This document shows, piece after piece, positions 11,469 through 22,818 of a DNA stretch of 64,000 nucleotides. Made by a program: the position numbers and the translations under genes. Position 1 is the first letter of the stretch. Each line of letters starts with the position of its first letter. Below the pieces are notes generated by a model, which worked only from the letters and a program-made list of their open reading frames with translations, did not search any database and was not told where the DNA came from. This DNA is from Chamaecrista fasciculata (taxonomy: Eukaryota > Streptophyta > Magnoliopsida > Fabales > Fabaceae), in NCBI GenBank assembly GCA_003254925.1, contig QANZ01003540.1, positions 117,091 to 181,090 on the forward strand, given 5' to 3'.

Positions 11469-13613
11469 CAACTTATCTTTCTCTGTTTTGTGTTCAGAAG
11501 GTGTTATAGTATCAAATGATTTCAAACATAATGGAGTAGATAGGTGCATTTACTCTAAGTTCACAAAAAATTATGGTGTGATAATATGTCTATATGTTGA
11601 TGACATGTTAATCATAGGTACCAACATGCAAGGTATTAAGGATACTAAGAAGTATTTGTCTTCTCAGTTTAAAATGAAAGATTTGGGAGAAGTTGATACT
11701 ATCTTAGGAATTAAAGTTAAAAAATGTAATGGAGGTTTTACTTTAAATCAAACACATTACATTGACAAGCTTCTAACCAAGTTTAATCATTTGGGTATTA
11801 AAGAATATATTACGCCATATGATGTATTTGAAAAGTTGGTTGAAAGCTCGGGTAGATCAGTTAGTCAATTAGACTATGCCAGTGCAATTGGTAGTTTAAT
11901 GTATGCAATGCATTGCACTAGACCTGATATAGCTTTTGCTGTTGGGAAACTGTCCAGATACACACATAATCCTAGTAGTGATCATTGGAAAGCAATAGGA
12001 CGAATTTTTGGTTATCTTAAAAGAACAAAGTCCTATGCATTGTCTTATAATAAGTTTCCTTCACTTTTAGAAGGATACTGTGATGCTAGTTGGATAACTA
12101 GTGTAAGTGACAATAAGTCAACATCCGGTTGGATATTTACTTTGGGTGGAGGAGCTATTTCGTGGGCTTCTAAAAAACAGACTTGTATCACTCATTCTAC
12201 AATGGAGTCTGAATTTTTGGCTTTAGCGGCCGCAGGAAAAGAGGCAGAATGGTTGAGAAATTTGTTATTAGATATTGAGTTGTGGCCACAACCTATGTCA
12301 GCTGTTCTCTTGCATTGTGATAGTCAGGCAACTATGTCTAGAGCATTGAGTAAGATTTACAATGGTAAGTCAAGACATATAGCCTTAAGACATGAATACA
12401 TAAGACAACTACTTTCAGATGGGATCATCACTGTTGTCTATGTAAGGTCAAAAGACAATCTTGATAACCCATTGACTAAAGGACTCTCGAGAGATTTAGT
12501 TGATAGTACTAGTAGAGTCATGGGTTTGAAGAAACTATGAAATATATCACTCATAACAGAAACCTTACTTTTGTTATTGCTATACAATTCTAAAAGTTCA
12601 AAAGGTAACAACAAGTTATGATTAGTGATAGTTATCAAGTGCTTGAGTTTTAAAAGTACTTATGAACAAGAGGGTGAGTATTATAAATACTCTTAATGAA
12701 GTAACAGAGTTCAGAATAAGAACTAAAGAAGTCCATACAAAGGACTTGATTAAATCTTCACCTAAATAAATACATGAAGTGGTGCCGCGTCAATCAAAGT
12801 TTGGATTTAAAACTTTGTAAGTGTTATAAAAACCAGGAAGTAGCACAAGGCCATATATAGTGCTAAGTTTTACATTGAACACATTATCATTTAATTTAAG
12901 TATTTATGTGTATTTATACATCCGCTTTGTCATTTAATGGATTGAAGTTTAATAGGTCATTCTAACTATCAATTCAGACAAAGTTTGATGTATTTATACA
13001 AGTAATAGGTTTAAATCGAAAGATACCTCCTATATGCATAAATTCTTAAATTAAATACATTACTAACTAAGTGGGGGATTGTTAGTATAGTTAGTAATTA
13101 AAGTCCCACATTGGATAAGTTATAGAATTGAGAAGGGTATATATATGATTGTTAAGTCATTTATAATAATTGAATTAAATATATGTATATGTCAAAGATG
13201 GGCACTTGGAGCAATTGGACTTCTGGTCAATAATTAATTTTAATTATTATTCTTTTCGAATTGATTAATTAATTCGAATTATAAACAGAGAAGTGCCCCA
13301 TGAACAGTCATGAACATTCATTATTTACAGAGAATTCAGTTTAATCCTGAAGAGACATGATTGTTCACTTTTAAACAAATATGAATGTTCATAGCATCTC
13401 ATATTCAACTTATCTTTCTTTGTTTTGTGTTCAGAAGGTGTTATAGTATTGCTGGCTATAATACCAAGCGTTGTAAATCCTGGAGGAAATCTGCCATAAA
13501 CACCCAGCAGCATACAAATAGTGGGGGCTTAATTTCCTTAAGGACAGTGACCACACTATCAAAGCCTACTCTGTTTTCGTGTTCTATCAAAAGCCTACTA
13601 TATTCTTCTAACA
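11469..13613 (+). mobile_element. 5'-truncated Ty1-copia retrotransposon with 3' LTR
   Basis: Only the C-terminal half of pol remains: the end of reverse transcriptase with the YVDDM catalytic box ([10 protein letters not shown]), then RNase H ([40 protein letters not shown]), stopping at 12540. An untranslated tail, a polypurine tract (AAGTGGGGGA, 13069-13078) and a 3' LTR follow. Of the 5' LTR only a 44-bp internal piece survives (11469-11512); it matches 13406-13449 of the 3' LTR at all but one base. Gag, protease, integrase and the tRNA primer site are missing, so the copy cannot move. The pol frame is continuous with the upstream F-box exon. Confidence 0.9.
13080..13613 (+). repeat. Copia 3' LTR, 534 bp
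   Basis: It begins TGTTAGTATAG directly after the polypurine tract and ends CTTCTAACA, giving the usual TGTTAG...CTAACA inverted ends. Host coding sequence of the F-box gene resumes at 13614. Confidence 0.85.
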
Positions 13614-13895
13614 GTTAGTGTGTTCAAGTTAGATTTTGATACAATGATTTGGGAGAGAGCTAATGATTTGATGGGTCAAGCTGTTTTCTTCAATGCTTTA
13701 GGTGATTCTTGGTGTTCTGCATTTGGGGAAGGAATGATAGAAGCTGATTCTCTATATTTTACTTTTCCAAATACTAAAACCTTGTACTCCTTCAACCTTA
13801 AGGATAGTTGTTTTTCAATTAATTTGCTAACTCCTAATTTACCACCAATATGCAGTTTTCCAAAGATTCTGGTGCCTCATCATGTCAGTGTCAGG

Positions 13896-14787
13896 CAGGG
13901 GTGGCAAATGGTTGGGTTGGATTGGTTTTGGGTTGGGTTGTAAATGGTTGGGTTATAAATGGGTCATTGACCCATTTATGACCCATTTATATTTTCTAAA
14001 TGGGTCATGGGTGGGTCATGACCCATAAAATTAAGGGTTGACCCAACCCAACCATTAACCCATCTTAAAATATTTATATTATTTAATTTATAAACTAATT
14101 AATTAGAATAATTTTTAAATTATTTAAATTTAGGACTAAATAGTATTTTTATTCAGATTTTGGACTGATTGACAGTTTCCACCTTTTTCATATTTTTAAA
14201 AATTACATTTTGACCCCAATTTTTTAAAAAATTTTCATTTCAGTCCTCAAATATCATGATCTAGGGACTTTTTTGTAAATTTTGAAAATATTTAGGGGCA
14301 TAATGTAATTTTTGCAAAAATTTGCAAAATTCATCTTCCTTCCACTTAACTCACAGTTTGGTGGGACTAAAATGCATTTTTTTTTTCAAATTTAGGACTA
14401 ATTTGTAATTTTATCCTTTTTCTAATATTTTTCAAAATTACAATTTTGGTCCAAAATTTTTTTTATAATTTTCATTTTAGTCCTCAAATATTATGGTTTA
14501 GGGACGTTTTTGTAAATTTTGAATTTTTTTAGGGGGCATTTTGTAATTTTTGCAAAAATTTATGAAATTGCATATTTACCCCTTTCATGAAACTACATAG
14601 TTTTGATACAAATTTGGGTTGGGTTGGGTAACCCATGGGTTTTACCCAACCCAACCCAAATTTTAATGGGTCAATTTTGAACCCAACCCATCTTAACCCA
14701 TTATCTAAATGGGTTGGGTTTGGGTTGGTTAATTTGTTGTTGGGTTGGTTGAGTTGGTGGGTAATGGGTTGAAATTGCCACCCCTAA
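13896..14787. mobile_element. hAT-like element inserted at an F-box gene splice donor, ~892 bp
   Basis: Ends CAGGGGTGGCAAATGG and TTGCCACCCCTAA. Flanks GTGTCAGG (left) and CTGTCAGG (right) match at 7 of 8 bases, as expected for hAT. It is the same family and nearly the same length as 3476-4370. Subterminal arms are rich in GGGTTGGGTT/AACCCAACCC. The duplicated target includes the exon end and the first G of the intron. Confidence 0.85.
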
Positions 14788-15251
14788 CTGTCAGGTATAT
14801 ACATTTGTCATTGTTTGGATACTGATTTTTATATATATTCTAACTATTTATATTTCATTTGCTTAGGTTATGCAACAATGAAGAAGTTGATGGAAAAGAA
14901 GATAATATTATAGTTGAAATTAAAACGCAAGAAACAACTTTGTTAGAAGTTGATGAAAAAGAAGATAATACTATAGTCGAAATTCAAACACAAGAAACAA
15001 CTTTGTCTGATCTTCCGCCAGGAATTCTAATGGGGATTGCAGATTGTTTGAACTTATTTGATTATTTGAATTTTCGTGCTGCATGTTGGGATTATCAGTT
15101 TATAAACCCCATGCTTAGGATAAAGCAAGCTTTACAAAAGTTTAAAACTTGTCTTCCATCATCATCAATATGGCTTTTGCTTTCTACAACCAACATGGCT
15201 GCTTTAAAGTTCATTGATCCTATTTATGGCACTAGTTTTAAAATAAAATAA

Positions 15252-16146
15252 AATATAAATGGCGAGTGACGGGTTGAGTTGGGTTGAGCGAATTCAGAAT
15301 TTTGAAACCCGCAATCTAACTCAAACTACAGTTAACTAAGAATTTTCAAATTAAACCAACCCGCCAACCCAAACCAAACCAACCAAAACATGTAAGTTGG
15401 ATTAGTTTTGACGGATTGACGGGTCCGCCTGAACCATTGAACACCCTAATAATTAATAGTCTTGTCACGGGACACGTACATGACACTTAGAATTAGAAAC
15501 TTCAATTTTTTCGTGGGTTTTCTTAATTATATTTAATTTATAAATCAACTTCTATCCTGCTTGTATAAACTTAAAAATTTCAGCTGTATAAGGAGGCTTA
15601 CGGCCGATAATTAATATTTAATAATAATATAAGTAGAACTTGCACTTAAGAACTATATATATATATAGAAAAATTCTAAAATGTAATTTAAGTATTCATA
15701 CAATTGTGAGTTGGCATAATCTTCTTTTTTTTTAAGTAATTTAATGTTGAAAAATAATAAAAAAAATAACTTTTTTAACTAATCAAAATTGTGTATGGAA
15801 TTAGATCACTAGTTGCATGTAATGTTCATTTTGAATCATAGACTGATAGACTAACCCATATATATATATATATAAAAATATCATTCCGCGAATTCCGTTT
15901 GAAATTTCTGATTTAACTAGCAACCCTGCATGCAGAAGCATTTGTTTGGAAAAGATAATAAAACAGATACAACACTAGAATTTTAAGACTGCCAAAATGT
16001 TTCACTGAGTTTCTGGAAATTCAGAAGCAGATACTAAACTCTCAAACAAACCCGAACTTGAAAATAATGTTATCAACTCGATCAATCTCATCAAACAAAC
16101 CTGTACACCCACTTGCTCCTATATATATATACATATATATATATAT
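15252..16146. other. Intergenic, with a hAT-like terminal fragment
   Basis: From about 15262 to 15455 the text (GACGGGTTGAGTTGGGTTGA ... GAACACCCTAA) resembles the right part of the hAT-like family and may mark where the F-box gene was truncated. The rest is AT-rich with AT dinucleotide runs and no gene. Confidence 0.5.
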
Positions 16147-17813
16147 CTATGTTGCTAATTGTTGAAGCTTTAATTGTGCCCTTCTCGCAGATGCCAACAC
16201 TTTCTTCCCATAAGGATGATCTTGTAAATACACTTCGTAGAATATAATACTATTCACGAGAGTGTTATGCACACCAGATCCCTGAAATTAATTAGGTTAT
16301 TTTCTTAATTAGCCGTAAACAGATGTATATATATATATATATATATAGAAGAAGAAGAAACAAGTATATATGACAAGAAGCAATTAATTAAGTAAAATCT
16401 ACTAACCACAGAAAATCTAAGCGCTTGTTGAGCAACATAATTCCCAAAACGACACTGAAGAACATTTGAAAATTGAGGGCTAATCATGATCTCTTGAATT
16501 ATGAGACCAACAAGCCTCATAGTAGAGTTTTTCAAAAGATTTTCCACCACATGACTACCAAACTTGTTCATAGACAGTTCAACAAATTTTCCTTCAAGTC
16601 GTCCAACAATTAATGCAATATTTAATGATACATCTTGCTTTTCGATAACAAATTGTAGGACATAGTTCCTGTAAACAAAGAATACACATAAAAATATTTA
16701 ATATCCTATTTATATAGTTGAAGACTGTACCATAATAAAGAAATTAAGAAACAATTAACCAAGCATATTAATTAATTAGCATATATATATATATACTAAC
16801 CCATAAGGATCAGGTGCTAGTAATGGAGCATAGGCGATTATTTTTCGAACCAATTGATATGAAGATTCATGATTGGCTTGGTCAAGAAGTTTTTGGATAA
16901 CACAACAACCATCTTTGTGTGTAGCAATCAAAATGCAGTTACGTGCTACACCATTCAATATTTCCTATTTACAATTCATAAAAGAATATCGATTATTAAA
17001 AATAAAAGAAGGTAAATGGGAGCATAAATGTAAAATAATTAATTAAAGAAGATAATTAAGGAGTGCATTACTTTACAAAGTATATTTGGAAAAATTGTCA
17101 AGCACTTTAGAATGACGTAGCCGGCATTAAGATTGTTGGCCAATAAAACTATATTTCTCTTCAAAGCCATTGTGAAGTCAAATAACTTCTCTGCTGTAAA
17201 AATATATCTCACCAAATCTTGCATTGCATAAGAGCTGTAACAAAATAGAATAAGAAAAATTAATTAAGAAAAAACAAACACCATATATATAATTAAAAGG
17301 CATTATAAAAAAAATGCACATAAGGTGAAAAAAAACATGATATATAGACAAAATTAATTACCCGTTGTCGTTGCTACAAACTTGAACAAATTTATGTTCA
17401 CTTTGAAAGATGATATCAATGATTATATTAATGTGCCTCACACTGATAACTTCAAATAATGCCCTCATAAATCGATAGCCATAAGGGTGCATCATGAGAT
17501 TGTGTATGTCATTATTGCTGATTACTTCATACAATATATTTGTGATTTCTTGGGGATTTCGCCCCTTCAATCGTGTTATTAAAATTTCACTTCCTTGTCT
17601 ATCTCTGGCCATTAAAACAATGCTTCCACTTGCACTCACATCTTCCAATATCCTTGTATAATTACTACTACTATTTCTTGGTGTACCAATTCTCATCTTT
17701 TGGAATTGAGATTCCAATGAAGCCGGAGAAGATGTAGAATGATGATCCATCATGGTGTTGTGATGAACAAAGTTAGATTCATATTGAGACCAAAGAGAAC
17801 CCTCTCCTTCCAT
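16147..17813 (-). CDS. Pumilio/PUF-domain RNA-binding protein (APUM-like), 5 exons
   Basis: Minus-strand exons 17813-17362, 17234-17072, 16964-16801, 16668-16407 and 16281-16147 join in frame with GT-AG introns to 392 codons including TAG. A short N-terminus (MEGEGSLWSQYESNFVHHN) precedes eight PUF repeats: DRQGSEILITRL, HPYGYRFMRALF, NDNGSYAMQDLV, NLNAGYVILKCL, HKDGCCVIQKLLD, DPYGNYVLQFVIE, NKFGSHVVENLLK and CRFGNYVAQQAL, ending with a short tail. PUF proteins bind 3' UTRs and control mRNA stability or translation. Repeats 5-8 keep the pairs C..Q, N..Q, S..E and N..Q, which in the established PUF code read A, U, G, U, so a UGUA core is predicted; repeats 1-4 are divergent. At 391 residues it is close to the PUF domain alone, like the shorter Arabidopsis APUM members. 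The exact orthologue is not assigned. Confidence 0.9.
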
Positions 17814-18689
17814 ATTGTGAATGATATCACGGCGAGAATAAAGAATAATGAAGAGAGAAGAAAATTCAAGGAATATTGAAGAAGCTAGCTAGCTAGGTAC
17901 ATATAAGGATGCATCATGGGTTATATATATGCATACATGGCCGGGGGTAATTAGGATTTAATCTTGAGAATCTTTTAACAATTAAAAAATTGATTTTTGC
18001 ATGATATTTAGATTAAAGTTGGATATTTTATTAGATATAGATATAGATAGATAAATAGATATCTATAATTTTATTTATATAATTTATTAAAGTAGGGTTG
18101 TCGCTCTTTGACAAGTGTCCCTCGCTATATATATAATTTAATTTTTTTTCTATAATAAAATTTTATATATTAAAATTTAAAAATATATTAAACTTATAAA
18201 ATTTGAACTTATAAATTTAAAGTTTTAAAAAATAGACATTAATATTAGATAAGATTAAAAATTTCAATAAGATAACTATAAATCTAAAAATAAATATATA
18301 TTATAGATATTAATTTTTTTAAAAAAATAGGCAAATATTAATTTTGATATTAAGCAGATATTATATATTCTAAAAATTAAATTTCTGTCATCAGTAAAAT
18401 AAATAAATTTTCAAATATAGATATATCTTTATATGAAAACAATACTTAAGATATTGCATAATTATCTTTTAAAAAGTAAACCTCTCATTTAAATTTAAAT
18501 AAGTCATGATATAATTGATCTCACAAATATTTCTATAACAGATATTATGTCCATATTATCATATCACATCATGCCAAATGTTGTGAAGTATTTGATCTAA
18601 CTTTCAAGATATATATAACCATTATATAATTCAAGTATACACACTAATAGTACCAACAACGATATATGTTGCTTATGATTTTTTACAAT
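17814..18689. other. Promoter side of the PUF gene and AT-rich spacer
   Basis: Just upstream of the PUF start (on the minus strand) are AT-rich motifs and a GCTAGCTAGCTAG run near 17884. The rest to 18689 is very AT-rich with no gene. Confidence 0.5.
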
Positions 18690-18870
18690 TGTCATTCGCC
18701 ACAATATATTGCAGAAGCCCACGCCATCCTTTGATTAATTGAAAGGAGTTATAAATTTTTTAAGGCTAAATCAATTATTTAAAAAATTTAAAGATTAAAA
18801 TAATAATATCCATATATAATCTAAGGATTAAATTGATAGATTAAATTAATCAAAAGATTCAATTTAATTT
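18690..18870. repeat. Dispersed repeat related to 1955-2110 / 3190-3290
   Basis: CCACAATATATTGCAGAAGCC matches 1957 onward. The following ~130 bp, read in reverse complement (starting CAATCTCAAACAAA), matches the DNA on both sides of the 2123-3184 MULE. It therefore serves as a related site without the insertion. Confidence 0.6.
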
Positions 18871-19130
18871 GTTTGAGATTGACTTACAGAAATCAATCGA
18901 TGACGATATGGTCTTTGTATAAAATACAATATAGGTATAGGTATACACGTGATTATATGGAGGCACACTTGAAGAAACTTTTCCACATTACCAATGATGG
19001 AATCGATAAGAAAGGTCTTGCCCGCCGTACTGATTATGTTCAAAATTAAACATGTTGTCAAAATTCATCGTCATAATTTATCATGAGATCGTGAGGATCT
19101 TGCATTAGAATTAGATACTGCAAATCCATA
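18864..19130 (-). pseudogene. Unidentified exon-like fragment, second copy of 7378-7599
   Basis: Minus-strand reading MDLQYLILMQDPHDLM is followed after a frameshift by STAGKTFLIDSIIGNVEKFL. It pairs with the 7378-7599 fragment. Family unknown; it is frameshifted and has no intact ORF. Confidence 0.4.
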
Positions 19131-19159
19131 ACGTATTGTGTTAGAGAGAGAGACATTAA

Positions 19160-19891
19160 ATGGTTAGGTGTCCCACTGCAGATGGGGACTTCACAGTTAA
19201 ATCAGCTTATCTTATGCTAACTACTCCAACCTATGATACCCCCTTAAATCTCAACTGGGTTTGGAAGATTCAATGTCATTCTAGATATAAGTTCTTCTTT
19301 TGGCTGGTGTGCAGAGACTCCCTCCCAACAAACTTAACCCTCTATAAGAGGGGCATCCCAATCCTTCCTTACTGCGTCCTTTGTGGCCAAAGTGATGAGT
19401 CCGCTGAACACCTCTTCAAAGACTGTCCTTCCTCTCGGTCCATCTGGCAGCACTGCAATGTACCGGATATCCTTCATGACTATAACCATCCCTTTAAAGA
19501 CTGGCTCAAGGCTTGCGTCGGCGCCCAAACACCTTCAAATTACAATGTTCCGTTTGGTACTTGCTTTTTATATTTTTTGTGGAACATATGGCTTGCAAGA
19601 GACAACAAAATCTTCCATCATGAACCCTTTTACCCCCAAGCAGTGGCGGCTAAGGCTTCTAAACAAGCTGCTGAGTTCTTCTTCTTAGGCAACCCTCGGA
19701 AACATCCTCACAAAGATCCGGTCTGCTCCGTGATCTCCTGGAAACCCCCTGACGAAGGTTGGTTTAAATTAAACATTGATGGCGCCTGTGATCCTGTTTC
19801 TAAAAACATAGCTGTGGGTGGCGTCATTAGGGATTCAGTTGGGAATTGGATCATTGGCTTCAATAAGTTCATTGGGGCTGGTAGTAGTTGA
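19160..19891 (+). mobile_element. LINE (L1-type) remnant: zf-RVT plus partial RNase H domain
   Basis: The 243-codon frame begins inside the C-terminal part of a non-LTR reverse transcriptase ORF2. The zinc-binding zf-RVT region shows FFWLVCRDSLPTNLTLYKRG, CVLCGQSDESAEHLFKDC and the tryptophan-rich WNIWLARDNKIF. The start of an RNase H fold follows (LNIDGACDP, GGVIRDSVGNWIIGF), then a premature stop. The reverse transcriptase core and endonuclease are absent, so this is a dead fragment. Confidence 0.85.
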
Positions 19892-20117
19892 TGGAGATTG
19901 TGCCCTAGGGCCAATCATTTTATTAATGTGTTATTTGAACATATGTATTTTTGATTAATTTATAGAGATAAATTATGTTGTTATCATATTATNATAATGG
20001 ACCAATTTGAAATCTACCTCATACATAAGGAACCAATTTGAGACTTTAACCTTTTTATTATCATCCATACTCTTTTCTTAAATAGGGAAGCAAACTCTTG
20101 TGCAAACCATATAAATA

Positions 20118-20300
20118 ATGGATTTATCTAACATGTGCCCTTAGGGCATATTTTAAGGTTTCTTCTGATTGGTTAATGGAGCATCCCATATATTAAAATC
20201 TACGAAAATTCATTTAAAATATAATTTTTAATATTTGAAAACTCACTTTGACCAATCAAAAGATAATTTTTAAGGGCACATGTTAGGAGGACCCGTAAAT
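20118..20300. repeat. Short MITE-like inverted repeat
   Basis: TTATCTAACATGTGCCCTTA on the left is mirrored by TTAAGGGCACATGTTAGGAG on the right, with about 140 bp between. I could not settle the target duplication. Confidence 0.55.
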
Positions 20301-20869
20301 AATATATGTCTACCTATCTAAGGATGGAACGTTAAAGAGGCTTCCCGTTTTTATTCTCACCTTGCCACCTCAGCATGTGTTATCAGTTATCACCTTCACT
20401 GCTTTTTGATAACCATCACTTAGGTTACTCTAGGATCCCAAAAAATTGTATGTATAGAAGTCAGTTAGTTAGTCTAGTTAATTACATATACTTCTCTCTA
20501 TATTTCTTCCTTTAATTTATGCGTCGCTTTTATCCTCTACTAACTCTTTAACCCACACTCTTTGTTTAATGATTTTTTAAAAGAAATAAAAACTATAATT
20601 AAAGTATACGCCTGATTTATAATTTTTCCAAGATATTATATATTAACCATCAATGTTTAATTTCAAATAATTATCATCAGGTCTCTGCTAGTAAATTGAA
20701 GATCAGAAGGGAGAGGATTTGAATTCAAAGTAGCAAGGCAGTAAAATTTAGAGGCTTTAAATTTTGCTTGTTTAGAAACGTACGAGGGAAGAGAAAGTTT
20801 GACTCTTAAAAATATGAAGTGTCGATTAAGTCAAATTTTTCTGATGAGATAATTAAATAGGATATTAAG

Positions 20870-21030
20870 GTTTCATATGACTGAGCGTTATTGCGATTTT
20901 TACTGACCCACCTAAAAAATGGCAAATGCAAATGCAAGAGATTTTGATTAAAAGAGTTCCATAGAGGCTTAAGAACTATACAGGATCTCAACACGGGATC
21001 TAAGGTTTCAATTTGGAGACCACAAATAAG
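20870..21030. repeat. Dispersed repeat, copy 1 (partner 24985-25160)
   Basis: Shared phrases include GCGTTATTGC, ATTTTTACTGACCCAC, GGCAAATGCAAATG and GGTTTCAATTTGGAGACC. Both copies lie next to LINE-type coding debris, suggesting a common non-LTR origin. Confidence 0.5.
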
Positions 21031-21397
21031 GTTATTGACCCATCGGGGGTTGCTATGCTCAGTTCAATTAATTTTTTATTACTTTTTTACATAGTTGATT
21101 TTTCAATTGTTTCAAATTAGATTACATATTGGTTCTCATCATGTTTGGATCAGATAAATTTAGAAGAGAAAGTAATTTTTCAAGATGATTATTTTTTTAA
21201 ACATATCAACATTATAAAAGAAAGTAATTCAAATACTTCCAAAAATTATTTTCTCTCCTATTCTTACTTTATCCAAACATAGGCTAAGAGTTAGAGATGG
21301 AATCATCCAAACTTAGCAAAACAGAGTTGATTTCGCAATAGATTGAATCAGAGAAATTGAAGGAGAGATGAGTTGTATGAGTATGAAAGTTTGAAAG

Positions 21398-21613
21398 TCA
21401 TCTTTGCATTTGAAGTGAAGTCTTGTTTAAGAAAAGGTCCAAACAATTCTCATTTGGCAACCAATTATCCAACCAAAAGGAGGTAGCAAGCACATTTCCG
21501 ACGTTAAATTTTAACCCAAGATTAAACAAGCCCATATCTTTATTAAAGCTTTTCCTTATAAAAGATTGTTTAGAATCATTTTTAGAAACATTGTTTCCAT
21601 ATTTGGCCAACAA
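21398..21613 (-). mobile_element. LINE ORF2 fragment
   Basis: The minus-strand 71-codon frame contains FNVGNVLATSFWLDNWLPN, the N-G-....FW.DNWL motif that lies between reverse transcriptase and zf-RVT in plant L1 elements. It is a short, isolated remnant. Confidence 0.6.
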
Positions 21614-21675
21614 AATTAAGGACGACAGACTCTTCTTAACAATGAGTGTTCCATTTTAATTTATTCATGTAGCAA

Positions 21676-22020
21676 CAAGAGCCGCATAGAACTATGCACA
21701 TTTGAGACTTTGGCTCAAGCCTCAGTGCAATATGAACCATAAATTAATTTTCCAGCTAAAATTTGAGACTTTGGCTCAAGCCTCAATGCAATATGAAGAG
21801 TCTCCTACTTTTGAACATTTGAAAAGAGGGTTAGGGCGTTAGGCCTTACTTATATTTTGAAAAGTGACAAAAGATCCTCTAAACTTTTAATTTTGTGCAA
21901 ATATCTCATTTTGCTAAAATTTTCATTGAAAAAAAATCAATTTTAATTTTTGTTCAATTTACTTATTATTTTCATTGACACTTTAGAGGATAGTAAGATA
22001 AATTTATAATTTAAATTTTG
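21676..22020. repeat. Repeats shared with an intron of the HAT3.1-like gene
   Basis: GAGCCGC...ACTATGCACATTTGAG and GACTTTGGCTCAAGCCTCA match 34681-34745 almost exactly, and part of it is duplicated locally at 21762. The following block (about 21850-22010) matches 35480-35610 in reverse complement. Confidence 0.65.
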
Positions 22021-22165
22021 AAGTTGAGAGAACCATGCAGATTATAAATAGAAATGGATAGGATTGTGGCATGAATTTAAAATGGTCTCTCTTAAAATAT
22101 ATATATATATAAGTTTATCAAGCAACTTGTGACATGAATAAAATTGCCATTTGTAGTCTACCAAA

Positions 22166-22514
22166 CAAAAATTCCATTTGTAAACATCAGAGATTGATCT
22201 CATAGTTAAGAATAGGCTAAATTGCACAAAAACTCTTTAAGTTTTAGGTTAGGTGCCAAAACACTCATAAGTTTTAAAATTGTGCAAAAAGAACCCTTGA
22301 GCTTTTAATTTTGATCAATTAGCACCCTTTTATTAAAGTTNCAAAAATTCCATTTGTAAACATCAGATTGATCTCATAGTTAAGAATAGGCTAAATTGCA
22401 CAAAAACTCTTTAAGTTTTAGGTTAGGTGCCAAAACACTCATAAGTTTTAAAATTGTGCAAAAAGAACCCTTGAGCTTTTAATTTTGATCAATTAGCACC
22501 CTTTTATTAAAGTT
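22166..22514. repeat. Near-identical ~175-bp duplication around a single n (assembly join)
   Basis: 22166-22340 and 22342-22514 are the same sequence apart from a 2-bp AG difference (CAGAGATTG versus CAGATTG), separated by n at 22341. This is what unmerged overlapping contig ends look like. Confidence 0.8.
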
Positions 22515-22818
22515 TTGTTAAATTTTCAACCATTATATGCCACCTCAGCTCAATCTAATTGAAACTAATGGGGATTTTTTTTAAATTTCAGCAAACCTTG
22601 ATAACCCATCCAAATACCATACCCATTGAGATAGAGAGTGAGAGCCACAACCCATAACCCTTACCCCCAACCCCATAGCTAGTGAGGGATCACAGATACA
22701 ATAAGCATAGAGAGACCCATCAAGAGAGAGCAAAAGCTATCAAAAGACAAGTTGTGCTATCGAGAGATATTTTATGCATCTGACCTAAAATTCAGGGGAT
22801 CTATGTATAATTTAACCT
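22211..22818. repeat. Inverted-terminal element related to the 48573-49790 family
   Basis: The left end AGGCTAAATTGCACAAAAAC is mirrored near 22775-22818 by sequence ending TATAATTTAACCT. The text GTTTTAGGTTAGGTGC and GCAAAAAGAACCCTTGAGC parallels the arms at 48573. The probable assembly duplication inflates its length. No target duplication was found. Confidence 0.55.

Larger units (their letters stand above)
11293..15251 (+). pseudogene. F-box/DUF295 (KIB-type) gene remnant broken by two transposons
   Basis: Three collinear pieces read as one gene. Piece 1 (11293-~11466) starts with ATG and carries [17 protein letters not shown] and [17 protein letters not shown], typical of DUF295 proteins. 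Piece 2 (13614-~13894) reads VFKLDFDTMIWERANDL...DSLYFTFP and ends HHVSVR. Piece 3, after an intron ending at a TTAG acceptor near 14864, reads NNEEVDGKEDN, then an F-box (LSDLPPGILMGIADCLNLFD, YLNFRAAC) and stops at 15251. A copia element replaces the middle of the first DUF295 region, and an hAT element sits exactly at the splice donor after piece 2. The order DUF295 then F-box suggests a protein with tandem F-box/DUF295 units that has also lost its 3' half. Function of an intact member would be SCF-type substrate recognition; this copy is almost certainly dead. Confidence 0.8.
19892..21397. other. Repeat-rich spacer with one ambiguous base
   Basis: Position 19993 is n. A small MITE lies at 20118-20300 (listed separately), and 20870-21030 is a copy of 24985-25160. 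No intact gene is seen. Confidence 0.55.
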
